From the NCBI RefSeq assembly GCF_009883635.2, contig NZ_CP026115.2:5890001-5954000 (forward strand): 64,000 nt of DNA, in the 5' to 3' direction. The notes under the pieces are model-generated. The model saw only the letters and a list, made by a program, of their open reading frames with translations, did not search any database and had not been told where the DNA came from. The stretch is from Pseudomonas putida. Its GTDB lineage: Bacteria > Pseudomonadota > Gammaproteobacteria > Pseudomonadales > Pseudomonadaceae. Made by a program: the position numbers and the translations under genes. Shown one piece after another: positions 47,142 to 57,393 of this stretch (within the stretch, counting starts at the first letter, position 1; each line of letters starts with the position of its first letter).

Positions 47142-49142
47142 ATGTCCCTTCCAAAGAATCACCTGGAACTGCTCAGCCCTGCCCGTGACGTGGCCATCGC
47201 CCGCGAGGCGATCCTGCACGGCGCTGATGCCATCTACATCGGCGGCCCGAGCTTCGGCGCGCGCCACAACGCCTGCAACGAAGTCAGCGATATCGCCGAA
47301 CTGGTCGAGTTCGCCCATCGCTACCATGCACGCGTGTTCACCACCATCAACACCATCCTCCACGACAACGAGCTGGAACCGGCGCGCAAGCTGATCCACC
47401 AGCTCTACGACGCCGGCGTCGACGCGCTGATCGTGCAGGACCTGGGGGTGATGGAGCTGGATATCCCGCCCATCGAGCTGCATGCCAGCACCCAGACCGA
47501 CATCCGCACCCTGGAGCGGGCCAAGTTCCTCGACCAGGCCGGTTTCTCCCAGCTGGTACTGGCCCGCGAGCTGAACCTGCAGCAGATCCGCGCCATCGCC
47601 AGCGAAACCGACGCGGCCATCGAGTTCTTCATCCACGGTGCGCTGTGCGTGGCCTTCTCCGGCCAGTGCAACATCTCCCACGCCCAGACCGGGCGCAGCG
47701 CCAACCGCGGTGACTGCTCCCAGGCCTGCCGCCTGCCGTACACCCTGAAAGACGACCAGGGCCGCGTGGTCGCGTTCGAAAAACACCTGCTGTCGATGAA
47801 GGACAACAACCAGACCGCCAACCTGGCCGACCTGGTCGATGCTGGTGTGCGCTCGTTCAAGATCGAGGGCCGCTACAAGGACATGGGTTATGTGAAGAAC
47901 ATCACCGCCCACTACCGCAAGGAACTAGACGCCATCCTCGAAGGCCGCCCGGAACTGGCCCGTGCCTCCAGCGGCCGTACCGAGCACTTCTTCCTGCCGG
48001 ACCCGGACAAGACCTTCCACCGCGGCAGCACCGACTACTTCGTCACCGATCGCAAGGTCGACATCGGTGCCTTCGACTCGCCAACCTTCACCGGCCTGGC
48101 CGTGGGTGTGGTGGAAAAGGTCGGCAAGCGCGACATGCAGGTGGTCACCGAGGTGCCGCTGACCAACGGCGACGGCCTCAACGTGCTAGTCAAGCGTGAG
48201 GTGGTGGGCTTCCGCGCCAACATCGCCGAGCCGCGTGGCGAGTTCGTGGAAGACGGCCAGAAGCGCTACCGCTACCGCGTCGAACCCAACGAGATGCCGG
48301 AAGGCCTGCACAAGCTGCGGCCCAACCACCCGCTGTCGCGCAACCTCGACCACAACTGGCAGCAGGCCCTGCAGCGCACTTCGTCGGAGCGCCGCGTGGG
48401 CGTGGAATGGCACGCGGTGCTACGCGAGCAGCGCCTGATGCTGACCCTCAGCAGTGAGGAAGGCGTCAGCGTGCAGGTTGCGCTGGACGGCCCGTTCGGC
48501 GCTGCCAACAAGCCACAGCAGGCACTGGACCAGCTGCACGACCTGCTCGGCCAGCTGGGCACCACGATGTACCACGCCAACAGTATCGAGCTGGATGCGC
48601 CGCAGGCGTTCTTCATCCCCAACTCGCAGCTCAAGGCCCTGCGCCGTGAAGCCATCGAGGCGCTGACCGAGGCGCGCGTGAAGGCGCACCCACGTGGCGG
48701 GCGCAAGGCCGAGACCACGCCGCCACCGGTGTATCCGGAGTCGCACCTGTCGTTCCTGGCCAACGTCTACAACCAGAAGGCCCGCGACTTCTACCATCGC
48801 CATGGCGTGCAGCTGATCGACGCGGCGTACGAAGCCCATGAGGAACACGGTGAAGTGCCGGTGATGATCACCAAGCACTGCCTGCGTTTCTCGTTCAACT
48901 TGTGCCCTAAACAGGCCAAGGGCGTGACCGGCGTGCGCACCAAGGTGGCGCCGATGCAGCTGATCCAGGGCGATGAAGTGCTGACCCTGAAGTTCGACTG
49001 CAAGCCGTGCGAAATGCATGTGATCGGCAAGATGAAGAACCACATCATCGACCTGCCGACACCGGGTAGCGCGGTGGCTCAGGTGGTGGGGCACATCAGC
49101 CCGGAAGACCTGCTCAAGACCATTCCACGCGGGCCGCACTGA
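47142..49142 (+). CDS. rlhA: 23S rRNA 5-hydroxycytidine (C2501) synthase RlhA, U32 family
   Basis: RlhA makes 5-hydroxycytidine at C2501 of 23S rRNA. The 666-residue protein matches the long RlhA (YdcP) form rather than the ~450-residue TrhP (YegQ): a U32 domain (HLELLSPARDVAIAREAI, HASTQTDIRT, RSANRGDCSQACRLPY) plus the middle and C-terminal segments HLSFLANVYNQKARDFYHRH and KHCLRFSFNLCPKQAKG. The cysteines (DCSQAC, HCLR, LCPK, DCKPCEM) fit iron-sulfur binding. The start at 47142 is chosen because the family N-terminus begins there, though no strong ribosome site is visible. Confidence 0.92.
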   Translation: MSLPKNHLELLSPARDVAIAREAILHGADAIYIGGPSFGARHNACNEVSDIAELVEFAHRYHARVFTTINTILHDNELEPARKLIHQLYDAGVDALIVQDLGVMELDIPPIELHASTQTDIRTLERAKFLDQAGFSQLVLARELNLQQIRAIASETDAAIEFFIHGALCVAFSGQCNISHAQTGRSANRGDCSQACRLPYTLKDDQGRVVAFEKHLLSMKDNNQTANLADLVDAGVRSFKIEGRYKDMGYVKNITAHYRKELDAILEGRPELARASSGRTEHFFLPDPDKTFHRGSTDYFVTDRKVDIGAFDSPTFTGLAVGVVEKVGKRDMQVVTEVPLTNGDGLNVLVKREVVGFRANIAEPRGEFVEDGQKRYRYRVEPNEMPEGLHKLRPNHPLSRNLDHNWQQALQRTSSERRVGVEWHAVLREQRLMLTLSSEEGVSVQVALDGPFGAANKPQQALDQLHDLLGQLGTTMYHANSIELDAPQAFFIPNSQLKALRREAIEALTEARVKAHPRGGRKAETTPPPVYPESHLSFLANVYNQKARDFYHRHGVQLIDAAYEAHEEHGEVPVMITKHCLRFSFNLCPKQAKGVTGVRTKVAPMQLIQGDEVLTLKFDCKPCEMHVIGKMKNHIIDLPTPGSAVAQVVGHISPEDLLKTIPRGPH

Positions 49143-49157
49143 GTTGTAGCCTGTAAG

Positions 49158-49252
49158 GGCCTCTTCGCGGGGCAAGCCCGCTCCCACAGGTAATGTACAG
49201 ATGGCAAAATCTGTGCGGTCGTTGTGGGGCGGGCTTGCCCCGCGAAGAGGCC
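49158..49252. repeat. Palindromic repeat pair after rlhA
   Basis: A ~31-base arm (GGCCTCTTCGCGGGGCAAGC... from 49158) and its near-perfect inverse (49223-49252, one base shorter) face each other around a ~35-base centre. They belong to the same repeat family as 26059-26122 and 63330-63412. Confidence 0.82.
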
Positions 49253-49270
49253 AGCACAGGAAACAAAAAT

Positions 49271-49284
49271 GTCTCAAATGAGAC
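49271..49284. promoter_or_regulatory. Palindrome upstream of the nfxB/esrC-like gene
   Basis: GTCTCAAATGAGAC is a perfect palindrome 67 bases before the regulator start codon. The same motif with one mismatch occurs upstream of mexC (55792-55805), so it is a candidate operator for this regulator, with autoregulation. Confidence 0.6.
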
Positions 49285-49351
49285 GCCAGCGCTTGATCCC
49301 CTCCGCATTTGCTGCACAATGCCAAGCATGCCACCCATGCGAGGCCCTTCG

Positions 49352-49909
49352 ATGCAACCCACGCCCCACGACGAACGCCTGCTCAAGGCCCTGGCCCACG
49401 CCATCGTGGTCCACCCCCGCGCAACCCTCAAGGAACTGGCCGAGACCGCTGGCGTCAGCAAGGCCACCCTGCACCGCTTCTGCGGCACCCGCGACAACCT
49501 GGTGGCCATGCTCGAAAGCCACGGCGAACAGGTGCTCAACCAGGTCATCAGCAATGCCGCGCTGGCCACCGCCGAACCGCTGGACGCCGTGCGCCACCTG
49601 ATCGCCGAGCATCTCAAGCACCGTGAAATGCTGGTGTTCCTGATGTTCCAGTACCGGCCCGATACCTTGCTGGGCGACAACGAAGACCGCCGCTGGTTGG
49701 CCTACACCCGGGCCATGGATTCATTCTTCCTGCGCGCCCAACAGCTGGGTGTGCTGCGCATCGATATCAGCGCGGCGGTGTTTACCGAGATGTTCATCAC
49801 CCAGATCTACGGCATGGTCGATGCCGAGCGGCGTGGGCGAGCGGCCAGTGCCAATTCGGCGCTGGCGCTGGAGCAGCTGTTCCTGCATGGAGCCCTGGCC
49901 CCGACTTGA
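49352..49909 (+). CDS. TetR-type repressor, NfxB/EsrC-like
   Basis: The 185-residue protein is very like NfxB, the repressor of mexCD-oprJ in P. aeruginosa: HDERLLKALAHAIV at the N-terminus, the helix-turn-helix ATLKELAETAGVSKATLHRF (about 24-43), and the C-terminal FTEMFITQIYGMVDAERRGR. EsrC, a second NfxB-like protein, is encoded beside oprJ in P. aeruginosa; this gene is also beside oprJ, so it could be either orthologue. The start has CGAGG upstream. It converges with oprJ across a hairpin and terminator. Confidence 0.87.
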   Translation: MQPTPHDERLLKALAHAIVVHPRATLKELAETAGVSKATLHRFCGTRDNLVAMLESHGEQVLNQVISNAALATAEPLDAVRHLIAEHLKHREMLVFLMFQYRPDTLLGDNEDRRWLAYTRAMDSFFLRAQQLGVLRIDISAAVFTEMFITQIYGMVDAERRGRAASANSALALEQLFLHGALAPT

Positions 49910-49925
49910 ATTTGGTGCTGCATTC

Positions 49926-49946
49926 TTCGCGGGCTTTCCCCGCGAA
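49926..49946 (+). terminator. Hairpin after the regulator gene
   Basis: TTCGCGGG-CTTTC-CCCGCGAA forms a perfect 8-bp stem 17 bases after the stop of the regulator gene. There is no T-run; it may stop or slow transcription toward the convergent pump genes. Confidence 0.45.
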
Positions 49947-49966
49947 AGGGCCAGCAGCCCTGACAC

Positions 49967-50000
49967 AAAAAAAGGCCCCTGGGCACAAGTCCCAAGGGCC
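49967..50000 (-). terminator. Terminator of the mexCD-oprJ operon
   Basis: Read on the minus strand, GGCCCTTGGG-ACTTGTG-CCCAGGGGCC is followed by seven T bases, a clear intrinsic terminator 36 bp after oprJ. The A-run on the plus strand means it works mainly for the pump operon. Confidence 0.9.
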
Positions 50001-50036
50001 AACACGGTTGGATCCTCCAACCAAAGGAGCCTGTGC

Positions 50037-51440
50037 TCAGCCGCGCGCCGGCCACCCGCCGCCCAGGGCGCGGAACAAGTCGACCAACGCCAGTTGGCGC
50101 TGGGTACTGGCCTCGATGTAGGCCGCCTCATTCACGAAATCGCTGCGCTGCGCATCCAGGTAGCGCAGGTGGCTGTCGATCCCGCCTTCATAGCGTGCCT
50201 TGGCCAGTGCCAAGGTCGCCCGGCTGGTATCGGCCAGCGCCTGCCGCGCCACTTCCTCGCGCCGCAACGTATCGGTCGCCGCCAAGGCATCGGCCACCTC
50301 GCGGAATGCCGACTGGATCGTCCCCTCATACGCCGCCACCGCCGAATCCTTGCGCGCCTCGGCCAGGCTCAGCCCGGCCTGGTTGCGCCCGGCATCGAAC
50401 AGCGGCAACGACAGCTGCGGCATGAAGCTCCAGCTGCGTGAGCCGCCGTCGAACAGGCCGGACATCTGTGCGCTCGACGTGCCGAAGCTACCGGTCAGGC
50501 TGATGCGCGGGAAGAATGCGGCCCGTGCTGCACCGATGTCGGCATTGCGCGCCCGCAGCTGATGTTCGGCGGCGAGGATGTCCGGGCGTCGCTCCAGCAG
50601 CGCCGAGGGCGCGCCGGGGGTGATGTCCTGCAGCACACTCGGCGCAGCCTGGCGTTCGGCCGGTATGAGCGTGCCGGCATCCGCGCTGCCGACCAGCAAC
50701 ACCAGGGCGTTGTACGCCTGGCGTTGCTGGCGCAAGTTGCTTTCCAGTTCGGCGCGGGCCTGCTCGACCAGGCCCAGCGCTTCTTGGTGGTCCAGCGCGG
50801 TGGCAGCGCCTGCCGCACGGCGCTGGCCGATCAGCGCCAGGGAGTCTTCGCGGCTGGCCAGGGTCTGGCGGGTCAGCGCCAGGCGCCGCTCGGCACCGTC
50901 CAGGCTCAGGTAGGCCTGGCTGACCTCGGCGATCAGGGCGATACGTGCTGCACGACCGGCTGCCTCGGTGGCCAGGTATTGCTCCAGCGCGGCATCGCTG
51001 AGGCTCTTCACCCGGCCGAACAGATCGACTTCGTATTCCGGCAGCGACACGCCCACTTGATACGTGCTTGTCACGCCCTCCTGCCCATCATTGGACAGGC
51101 TGCCCGGCACATGCTGTCGATTGCCCGACGCCCCGGCATTCAGGCCTGGCACCCGATCGGCCCGCTGGATCCCGTATTGCGCTCGGGCCTGCTCGATATC
51201 GAGCAAGGTCTGGCGCAGCGAACGGTTGTTGTCCAGCGCCGTGCCAACCAGCTGGCGCAGGGCCGGGTCGACGATGAATGCCTGCCAGTCCAGCTGGTCC
51301 ACCTGCAGGCCCGCATGCCCTGCCCCGTCTTGCCACTGCTGGGCCACTGGCGCCTCGGGGCGCTCATAGGTCGGTGCCAGAGAGCAGCCGCTGGCCAGCA
51401 CGGCCAGGGCGAACGGCACCACGAGATTACGCATGACCAT
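50037..51440 (-). CDS. oprJ: Outer-membrane efflux channel OprJ-like
   Basis: OprJ is the outer-membrane channel of the MexCD-OprJ pump. The 467-residue protein has a lipoprotein signal with LASGC (Cys 19) followed by SLAPTYERP, and the repeated TolC-type helical segments ([39 protein letters not shown]). The ATG overlaps the mexD end by 14 bases; GAGGT lies five bases upstream of the first ATG, so I use it rather than the one two codons later. It is the last gene of the operon. Confidence 0.9.
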   Translation of the reverse strand: MVMRNLVVPFALAVLASGCSLAPTYERPEAPVAQQWQDGAGHAGLQVDQLDWQAFIVDPALRQLVGTALDNNRSLRQTLLDIEQARAQYGIQRADRVPGLNAGASGNRQHVPGSLSNDGQEGVTSTYQVGVSLPEYEVDLFGRVKSLSDAALEQYLATEAAGRAARIALIAEVSQAYLSLDGAERRLALTRQTLASREDSLALIGQRRAAGAATALDHQEALGLVEQARAELESNLRQQRQAYNALVLLVGSADAGTLIPAERQAAPSVLQDITPGAPSALLERRPDILAAEHQLRARNADIGAARAAFFPRISLTGSFGTSSAQMSGLFDGGSRSWSFMPQLSLPLFDAGRNQAGLSLAEARKDSAVAAYEGTIQSAFREVADALAATDTLRREEVARQALADTSRATLALAKARYEGGIDSHLRYLDAQRSDFVNEAAYIEASTQRQLALVDLFRALGGGWPARG

Positions 51441-54400
51441 CAGTCACCTCGGCAGCTTGAGCGTGCGGCGCCGGCTTGCGCTTGAGCAGCGACAGCACCC
51501 AGACAAAACAGATCGGCACGAACACCACGCCCAGCAAGGTGGCACTGAGCATGCCGCCGATCACCCCGGTGCCGATGGCCCGCTGGCTGGCGGCGCCGGC
51601 GCCACTGGCAATGGCCAGGGGCACTACGCCGAGGATGAACGCCATGGATGTCATCACGATTGGCCGGAAGCGCAGGCGCGCGGCCTCGATGGCGGCGTCG
51701 CGCAGGCTGTAGCCCTTCTCCCAGAGTTCCTTGGCGAACTCGACGATGAGGATCGCGTTCTTCGCCGCCAGGCCAATGATGGTGATCAGGCCGACCTTGA
51801 AGTACACATCGTTGGGCAGGCCGGTAACCATCACCGCCAGCACCGCGCCCAAGGCACCAATGGGCACGATCAGCATCACCGTCAGCGGGATCGCCCAGCT
51901 CTCATACAGGGCCACCAGCAGCAGGAACACCACCAGGATGGCCAGGGCGAACAGGCTGGTGGCCTGGCCGCTGGAGACCTTTTCCTGGTACGACAAGCCG
52001 GTCCAGGCATAGTCGATACCCGGTGGCAGCTCGCTGACCAGGCGCTCCATCTCGGCCATGGCCTGGCCGGTGCTGTACCCCGGCGCGGCGTCGCCGGCGA
52101 TGCGGATCGACGGGTAGCCGTTGTAGCGCACGATCTGCACCGGCCCTTCTTCCCAGCGGGTGGTGACGAAACTGCTGAACGGCACCTGCTGGCCCTCGGC
52201 ATTCGGTGCGTACAGCCGCAGCACGCTTTCCGGCGTCATCCGCTCACCCTGTTCGGCCTGCACCACCACGCGCTGCTGGCGGCCGGCGTTGGTGAAGTCG
52301 TTGATCACTGCCGAACCGAAGGCAGTGGCCAGGGTGTTGTTGATGGTCTCAACGCTCACACCCAGTGCGCGGGCCTTCTCGCGGTCGATGGCGACCCGCA
52401 GTTGCGGCGCCTCGGCCAGGCCTTCCATCATCGCGTAGAGGATCACCGGGTTGCCATTGGCTTCGCCCAGCAACTGGTCACGCGCCGCCAGCAGGGCTTC
52501 GCGGCCCAGGCCACCGCGGTCGAGCAGGCGCAAGGCAAAGCCGCCGGAATTGCCCAGGCCATCGATGGGCGGCGGGTTGACCGCCATGATCGCACCATCG
52601 CCATAGCCCGCGAACTGGGTGTTGATGGCGACGGTTTCGGCGTCCACTGACTGCTCCTTGCTGCGCACCGACCAGTCCTTGTAGGTGGGGAACGCCAGTG
52701 CGGCGTTCTCGCCCATGCCCGAGAAGCTGAAGCCGCTGACCATGAATGCCGAGGCCAGCGCCTCACGCGACATCAGGAACTGCTCCAGCGCCTGGCCGGT
52801 GGCATCGGTGCGCACGCGGCTGGCACCGGGTGGCAGCTGCACGTCGACGATGGCATAGCCCTGGTCTTCCACCGGCACGAACGACTCCGGCAGACGCAGG
52901 TAGAAGTAGCCGAGCATCGCCAGGATGCCGGCGTACACCAGCATGTAGCGCCCGGCACGTTTGACCAGCGCGCTGTTCATGCCCGAGTAGCGCTCGGTCA
53001 GGCGAGCGAAGCCACGGTTGAAGGCGCCGAAGAAGCCGCGTTTCTCGTGGTGCCCAGGGGCCACCGGCTTGAGCAGCGTGGCGCACAGGGCCGGGGTGAA
53101 GGTCAGCGCCAGGAAGCCGGAGAACAGGATGGACACGGCCAGCGACAGCGAGAACTGCTGGTAGATCACCCCCACCGAGCCTGCCATGAACGCCAGCGGC
53201 AGGAACACCGCCGAGAGCACCAGGGTAATGCCGATGATCGCCCCCGACACCTGGCCCATGGCCTTGATCGTCGCCTGGCCCGGCGACAGCCCCTCCTCGG
53301 CCATGATCCGCTCTACGTTCTCCACCACCACGATGGCGTCATCGACCAGGATGCCGATGGCCAGCACCATGCCGAACATGGTCATCATGTTCACCGAGAA
53401 GCCCAGCAGCTTCATCACCATCAACGTGCCCAGCAGGCACACCGGTACCACGATCGACGGGATCAGGGTGTAGCGGATGTTCTGCAGGAACAGGAACATC
53501 ACCAGGAACACCAGGACCATGGCCTCGATCAACGTATGGATGACCTTCTCGATGGCCACGTCGACAAAGCGCGAAGTGTCGTATGGCACCGAATACTCGA
53601 CGCCTTCGGGGAAGAACTCGCTCAGCTCGGCCAGGCGTTCCTTGACCAGCTCGGCGGTTTTCAGCGCATTGGCGCCGGGCGCCAGCTGCACCGCGCCGGC
53701 CACCGCCGGCTTGCCGTCCAGGCGCGAGGAGAAGTTGTAGCTCTCCAGGCCAATTTCCAGGCGCGCGACATCGGCCAGGCGCACCAGCGAGCCATCGGGG
53801 TTGGCACGCAGCACCACGCGGCCAAAGGCCTCTGGGTCGTCCAGGGTGCCCTGCACCGCCAAGGTGGCGGTCAGTTCCTGCTCGCTGCTGCCCGGCGCGC
53901 TGCCGAAGCTGCCAGCCGGTACCTGCACGTTCTGCCCGCGGATGGCGTTGCTCACGTCATCGATCGACAGGCCAAAGCCGACCAGCTTCTGTGGGTCGAC
54001 CCACACCCGCATGGCCGCTTCCGAAGAGAAGAACTGCAGCTTGCCGACACCGGGCACCCGGCGCAGCTCGTTGTTGATGTTGCGCGCGGCATAGTCGCCC
54101 AGGGCGGTGGTGTCGGCCTTGCCGGCGCCATCCTTGTAGTTCAGGGCGTAGATCAGCAAGAAGCCCGCGCTGGTCTGCTCGACCTGGATGCCCTGAGTGG
54201 TCACCGCCTGTGGCATGCGTGCCTCGGCCTTTTTCAGGCGGTTCTGCACGTCCACCTGGGCCAGTTCCGGGTCGGTGCCCGGCTCGAAGGTGACCACCAC
54301 CTCGGCCATGCCGTTGGAGTTGTTGGTGGACTCGAAATACAGCAGGTTCTTGGCGCCGTTGAGCGACTCCTCGATGATGCTGGTCACCGACTCCACCAGC

Positions 54401-54567
54401 ACCTTGGCCGAGGCGCCCGGGTAGGTGGCGGTGATGGTGATCTGCGGTGGTGCCACGTTGGGGTACTGGGCAACCGGCAACAGCGGCATCACCAATAACC
54501 CGCCCAGGGAAATGAACAGTGCCATGACCCAGGCAAAGTTCGGCCGCTTGATGAAGAACTTGGACAT
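51427..54567 (-). CDS. mexD: RND efflux pump inner-membrane protein MexD-like
   Basis: MexD is the proton-driven RND transporter that expels fluoroquinolones, beta-lactams, biocides and other amphiphiles. The 1046-residue protein starts [19 protein letters not shown] and has 12 membrane helices and two large periplasmic loops. The proton-relay Asp pair ([15 protein letters not shown]) and the conserved Lys of helix 10 ([13 protein letters not shown]) are present. It follows mexC by 15 bp. Length and motifs match HAE1-family pumps; the mexC and nfxB-like neighbours support the MexD call. Confidence 0.93.
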   Translation of the reverse strand: MSKFFIKRPNFAWVMALFISLGGLLVMPLLPVAQYPNVAPPQITITATYPGASAKVLVESVTSIIEESLNGAKNLLYFESTNNSNGMAEVVVTFEPGTDPELAQVDVQNRLKKAEARMPQAVTTQGIQVEQTSAGFLLIYALNYKDGAGKADTTALGDYAARNINNELRRVPGVGKLQFFSSEAAMRVWVDPQKLVGFGLSIDDVSNAIRGQNVQVPAGSFGSAPGSSEQELTATLAVQGTLDDPEAFGRVVLRANPDGSLVRLADVARLEIGLESYNFSSRLDGKPAVAGAVQLAPGANALKTAELVKERLAELSEFFPEGVEYSVPYDTSRFVDVAIEKVIHTLIEAMVLVFLVMFLFLQNIRYTLIPSIVVPVCLLGTLMVMKLLGFSVNMMTMFGMVLAIGILVDDAIVVVENVERIMAEEGLSPGQATIKAMGQVSGAIIGITLVLSAVFLPLAFMAGSVGVIYQQFSLSLAVSILFSGFLALTFTPALCATLLKPVAPGHHEKRGFFGAFNRGFARLTERYSGMNSALVKRAGRYMLVYAGILAMLGYFYLRLPESFVPVEDQGYAIVDVQLPPGASRVRTDATGQALEQFLMSREALASAFMVSGFSFSGMGENAALAFPTYKDWSVRSKEQSVDAETVAINTQFAGYGDGAIMAVNPPPIDGLGNSGGFALRLLDRGGLGREALLAARDQLLGEANGNPVILYAMMEGLAEAPQLRVAIDREKARALGVSVETINNTLATAFGSAVINDFTNAGRQQRVVVQAEQGERMTPESVLRLYAPNAEGQQVPFSSFVTTRWEEGPVQIVRYNGYPSIRIAGDAAPGYSTGQAMAEMERLVSELPPGIDYAWTGLSYQEKVSSGQATSLFALAILVVFLLLVALYESWAIPLTVMLIVPIGALGAVLAVMVTGLPNDVYFKVGLITIIGLAAKNAILIVEFAKELWEKGYSLRDAAIEAARLRFRPIVMTSMAFILGVVPLAIASGAGAASQRAIGTGVIGGMLSATLLGVVFVPICFVWVLSLLKRKPAPHAQAAEVTDGHA

Positions 54568-54582
54568 CTCGCTACCCTCGCC

Positions 54583-55725
54583 TTAACGCGCCGCGGCCTG
54601 TTGTGCCGGGGACGGCGCCACCGGCATGCCGGCCGCCAGGCCCGCCGGGCTGCCGACGATCACCTGGTCGCCCGGGTGCAAGCCTTCGGTGACCTGCCAG
54701 CGGGCGCCTTGCATGGCACCGGTATGCACACTGCGGACTTCGGCGATGCCGCCTTTGCCGACCAGCATCACCCGTGCCTCGCCGTCGCTGCCGCGCTGGA
54801 TGGCGCGCTGCGGCACCAGGATCGCCTGGTTGTCGGTGCCCTGAGGTGCCAGCACACGCACGTACATGCCCGGCAGCAGGATGCCGTCGGCGTTGTCGAA
54901 GCGCCCGCGCAGGGTCACCTGGCCGGTACCACGGTCGACCGCAACGTCAGTGAACATCAGCGTGCCCTGGCGTTGGTAATCGGTGCCTTCCACGCGAGCG
55001 GTCAGGGCCGGGTTTTCACCTGCCGCCAGCGCACCGTCCTTGAGCGCCTGGCGCAGGCGCAGGGCGTCGGCAGCGGACTGGGTGAAATCGACGTAGATCG
55101 GGTCGAGTTGCTGGATGCGCGCCATCAGCGTGGCGTCGCCCTGCCCGACCAAGGCGCCTTCGGTGATCAGGGCACGGCCGATGCGGCCGGAGATCGGTGC
55201 CTTGACCGTGGCGTATCCGAGGTTCAACTGCGCCGTCTCGACATCGGCCTGGGCCGAACGCACGGCCGCCTGGCCGCTGCGCAGGTCGGCGCTGGCGCTG
55301 TCGAAGTCTTGCTGGCTGACCGCTTCGATCTTCACCAGCGGCTGGTAGCGGCGCACCCGGGCCTGGGCCTCGAGCATCACCGAATGGGCCCGCGCCAGTT
55401 CGGCTTCGGCACGTGACAGCGCGGCCTTGAATGGCGCTGGATCGATCTGGAACAGCACGTCACCGGCCTTGACGTCGGCGCCCTCTTCGAAGCGTTTGTG
55501 CAGGACGATGCCGGCCACCCGGGCGCGGACTTCCGCCACGCGCATGGGCTCGACCCGGCCAGGCAGGGTCGAGGCCAGTGCCAGGGGCTCGGCGGCGACC
55601 GTGACGGTCTGGACGGGAACGGTGGTGTTGGCGGCGGACGGTGGCGTTTCCTGCTCGCCGCAGCCGGCTAAAGCGACGGCAGCGGCCAGGCAGCTGGCCA
55701 TTCCTAATGCACGCAAGTGGCTCAT
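54583..55725 (-). CDS. mexC: RND efflux periplasmic adaptor MexC-like
   Basis: MexC joins MexD to OprJ in the periplasm. The 380-residue protein has a lipoprotein signal (LAGC, Cys 22), the lipoyl segment VRARVAGIVLHKRFEEGADVK, a coiled-coil hairpin (about 95-165, VSQQDFDSASADLRS) and the segment VAVDRGTGQVTLRGRFDNAD. The close likeness to P. aeruginosa MexC includes LPGRVEPMRVAEVRARV. It is the first gene of the operon; candidate operator elements lie within 100 bp upstream. Confidence 0.92.
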   Translation of the reverse strand: MSHLRALGMASCLAAAVALAGCGEQETPPSAANTTVPVQTVTVAAEPLALASTLPGRVEPMRVAEVRARVAGIVLHKRFEEGADVKAGDVLFQIDPAPFKAALSRAEAELARAHSVMLEAQARVRRYQPLVKIEAVSQQDFDSASADLRSGQAAVRSAQADVETAQLNLGYATVKAPISGRIGRALITEGALVGQGDATLMARIQQLDPIYVDFTQSAADALRLRQALKDGALAAGENPALTARVEGTDYQRQGTLMFTDVAVDRGTGQVTLRGRFDNADGILLPGMYVRVLAPQGTDNQAILVPQRAIQRGSDGEARVMLVGKGGIAEVRSVHTGAMQGARWQVTEGLHPGDQVIVGSPAGLAAGMPVAPSPAQQAAAR

Positions 55726-55778
55726 GATTCACCCGAGCTATAGATAAAAACGGCCCGAATGATATTTCTGGAGGCTTA

Positions 55779-55823
55779 ATGAGTCAATTTTGTCTCATTT
55801 GAAACTTTGTGAACATTTGTGAA
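55779..55823 (-). promoter_or_regulatory. Operator-like elements upstream of mexC
   Basis: On the minus strand GTTTCAAATGAGAC (55792-55805) matches 13 of 14 bases of the palindrome before the regulator gene. An ATGAG...CTCAT pair brackets the same region (55779-55799), and a direct repeat TTTGTGAA occurs at 55806 and 55816 with a 10-base period, i.e. one helical turn. The A/T-rich stretch fits a repressible promoter. Confidence 0.55.
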
Positions 55824-55870
55824 GCCCACACAAGGTACATGGACTTGCACCGTACCTGTGGGAGCCGCGC

Positions 55871-55904
55871 TTGCCGGCGATGGGCCGCAAAGCGGCCCCG
55901 GCAA
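55871..55904 (-). terminator. Nested palindrome after the aminotransferase gene
   Basis: An inner hairpin GGGCCGC-AAA-GCGGCCC sits within TTGCCGG...CCGGCAA arms, ten bases after the aminotransferase stop on the minus strand. It is the kind of repeat frequent in P. putida intergenic DNA and may serve as terminator. Confidence 0.6.
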
Positions 55905-55913
55905 TCTCACCCC

Positions 55914-57308
55914 TTACAACAATCCCAACCCACGTGCAGTGCGGTCCACCGCAATCCGAGTCTTCTCCACCAGCTCATCCAGCTCGCTGTGATTAGCCAC
56001 CAGCGCCGGCGCCATGATCATCCGCCCCAGGGTAGAACGAATGATCACCCCCTCCTCGAAACCATAAGTGCGGCACTGCCAAGCCAGGTCATTCTCATTG
56101 GCATAGCGCTTGCGGCTGCCCTTGTCCTCGGCGAACTGCAGCGCCGCCACCAGGCCGGCTCCTTGCACCTGGCCAATCAGCGGGTGGTTGGCAAACACTT
56201 CGCGCAGAATGCGCTGCAGGTACGGCCCGGTGTCTTCCTTGACCTGGCGCACGATGCCTTCATCGCGCAGCGCCTTGAGGTTGGCAATGGCCACTGCCGC
56301 CGCCACCGGGTGCCCGGAATAGGTCAGGCCGTGGGCAAACACCCCACCACGCTCCACCAGTGCCTCGGCAATGCGCTTGCTCAGCACCAGGCCACCCATC
56401 GGCACATAACCCGAGGTCAGGCCCTTGGCAATCGACAGCGTGTCCGGCTCGAAGCCGAAATATTCGTGGGCGAACCACTCGCCGGTGCGGCCAAAGCCAC
56501 CGATCACTTCATCGGCGCACAGCAGCACGTCGTACTGGCGGCAGATGCGCTGGATTTCCGGCCAGTAGCTTTCCGGCGGGAAGATCATCCCGCCCGCGCC
56601 CTGGAACGGCTCGGCGATGAAACCGGCGACGTTCTCGGCCCCCAGTTCGAGGATCTTCTCTTCCAGTTGCAGGGCGCAGCGGCGGCCGAACTCGGCCGGG
56701 GTCAGGTCACCACCAGCGGCGTACCAGTACGGCTCGTCGATGTGCGCCACATCCGGGATCATGCCGCCCATTTCGTGCATGAACTTCATGCCGCCCAGCG
56801 CGGTGGCCGCCAGGGTCGAGCCGTGATAGCCGTTCCAGCGGCCGATCATGATCTTCTTGTTCGGCTGGCCGACCACTTGCCAGTAGCGGCGCACGGTGCG
56901 GATCAGCACCTCGTTGGCCTCGGAGCCAGAGTTGGTGTAGATGGCGTGGCTGTAGTGGCCCGGCAGCAGGCTGAACAGCAGCTCGGACAGCTCGATCACC
57001 GCCGGGTGGGTGGTGTGGAAGAACATGTTGTAATAGGCCAGCTGGTCCATCTGCGCGGCGGCGGCGGCGGTCAGGTCCTTGCGGCCGTAGCCGAGCTGGG
57101 TGCACCACAGGCCCGACATGCCGTCCAGGTAGCGCTTGCCGTCGCTGTCCCACAGGTGCAGGCGCTCGCCACCGACCATCACCCGCGGGCCTTCGGCGTT
57201 CAGCGCCTTCTGGTCAAGGAAGGCGTGGATGTGGTGGGCGGCATCGCCGGCCTGGTAGTCACGGGTGTCGCGCTGGGCTTGCAGCTTGGCTTGGAACGGT
57301 GCGTTCAT
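55914..57308 (-). CDS. Class III PLP-dependent omega-aminotransferase
   Basis: The 464-residue enzyme transfers amino groups from an omega-amino acid, polyamine or similar amine to pyruvate or 2-oxoglutarate. Family motifs are SGLWCTQLGYGRKDL, YTNSGSEANEVL, GRWNGYHGSTLAAT, FIAEPFQGAGG, ADEVIGGFGRTG and IAKGLTSGYVPMGG with the PLP lysine in AKGLT. It resembles SpuC-type putrescine/spermidine aminotransferases but only moderately, so the substrate is open. GGAGA precedes the ATG. A LuxR-type regulator lies 85 bp upstream in the same orientation and probably controls it. Confidence 0.9.
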   Translation of the reverse strand: MNAPFQAKLQAQRDTRDYQAGDAAHHIHAFLDQKALNAEGPRVMVGGERLHLWDSDGKRYLDGMSGLWCTQLGYGRKDLTAAAAAQMDQLAYYNMFFHTTHPAVIELSELLFSLLPGHYSHAIYTNSGSEANEVLIRTVRRYWQVVGQPNKKIMIGRWNGYHGSTLAATALGGMKFMHEMGGMIPDVAHIDEPYWYAAGGDLTPAEFGRRCALQLEEKILELGAENVAGFIAEPFQGAGGMIFPPESYWPEIQRICRQYDVLLCADEVIGGFGRTGEWFAHEYFGFEPDTLSIAKGLTSGYVPMGGLVLSKRIAEALVERGGVFAHGLTYSGHPVAAAVAIANLKALRDEGIVRQVKEDTGPYLQRILREVFANHPLIGQVQGAGLVAALQFAEDKGSRKRYANENDLAWQCRTYGFEEGVIIRSTLGRMIMAPALVANHSELDELVEKTRIAVDRTARGLGLL

Positions 57309-57393
57309 TGTTGTTCTCCAGGGTAAAACGCGGCGTGCAGTTGGCCCTGCCAGACCGCTGACAGTAGAAATCGGGTGGGGTGAAACGGCGCGA

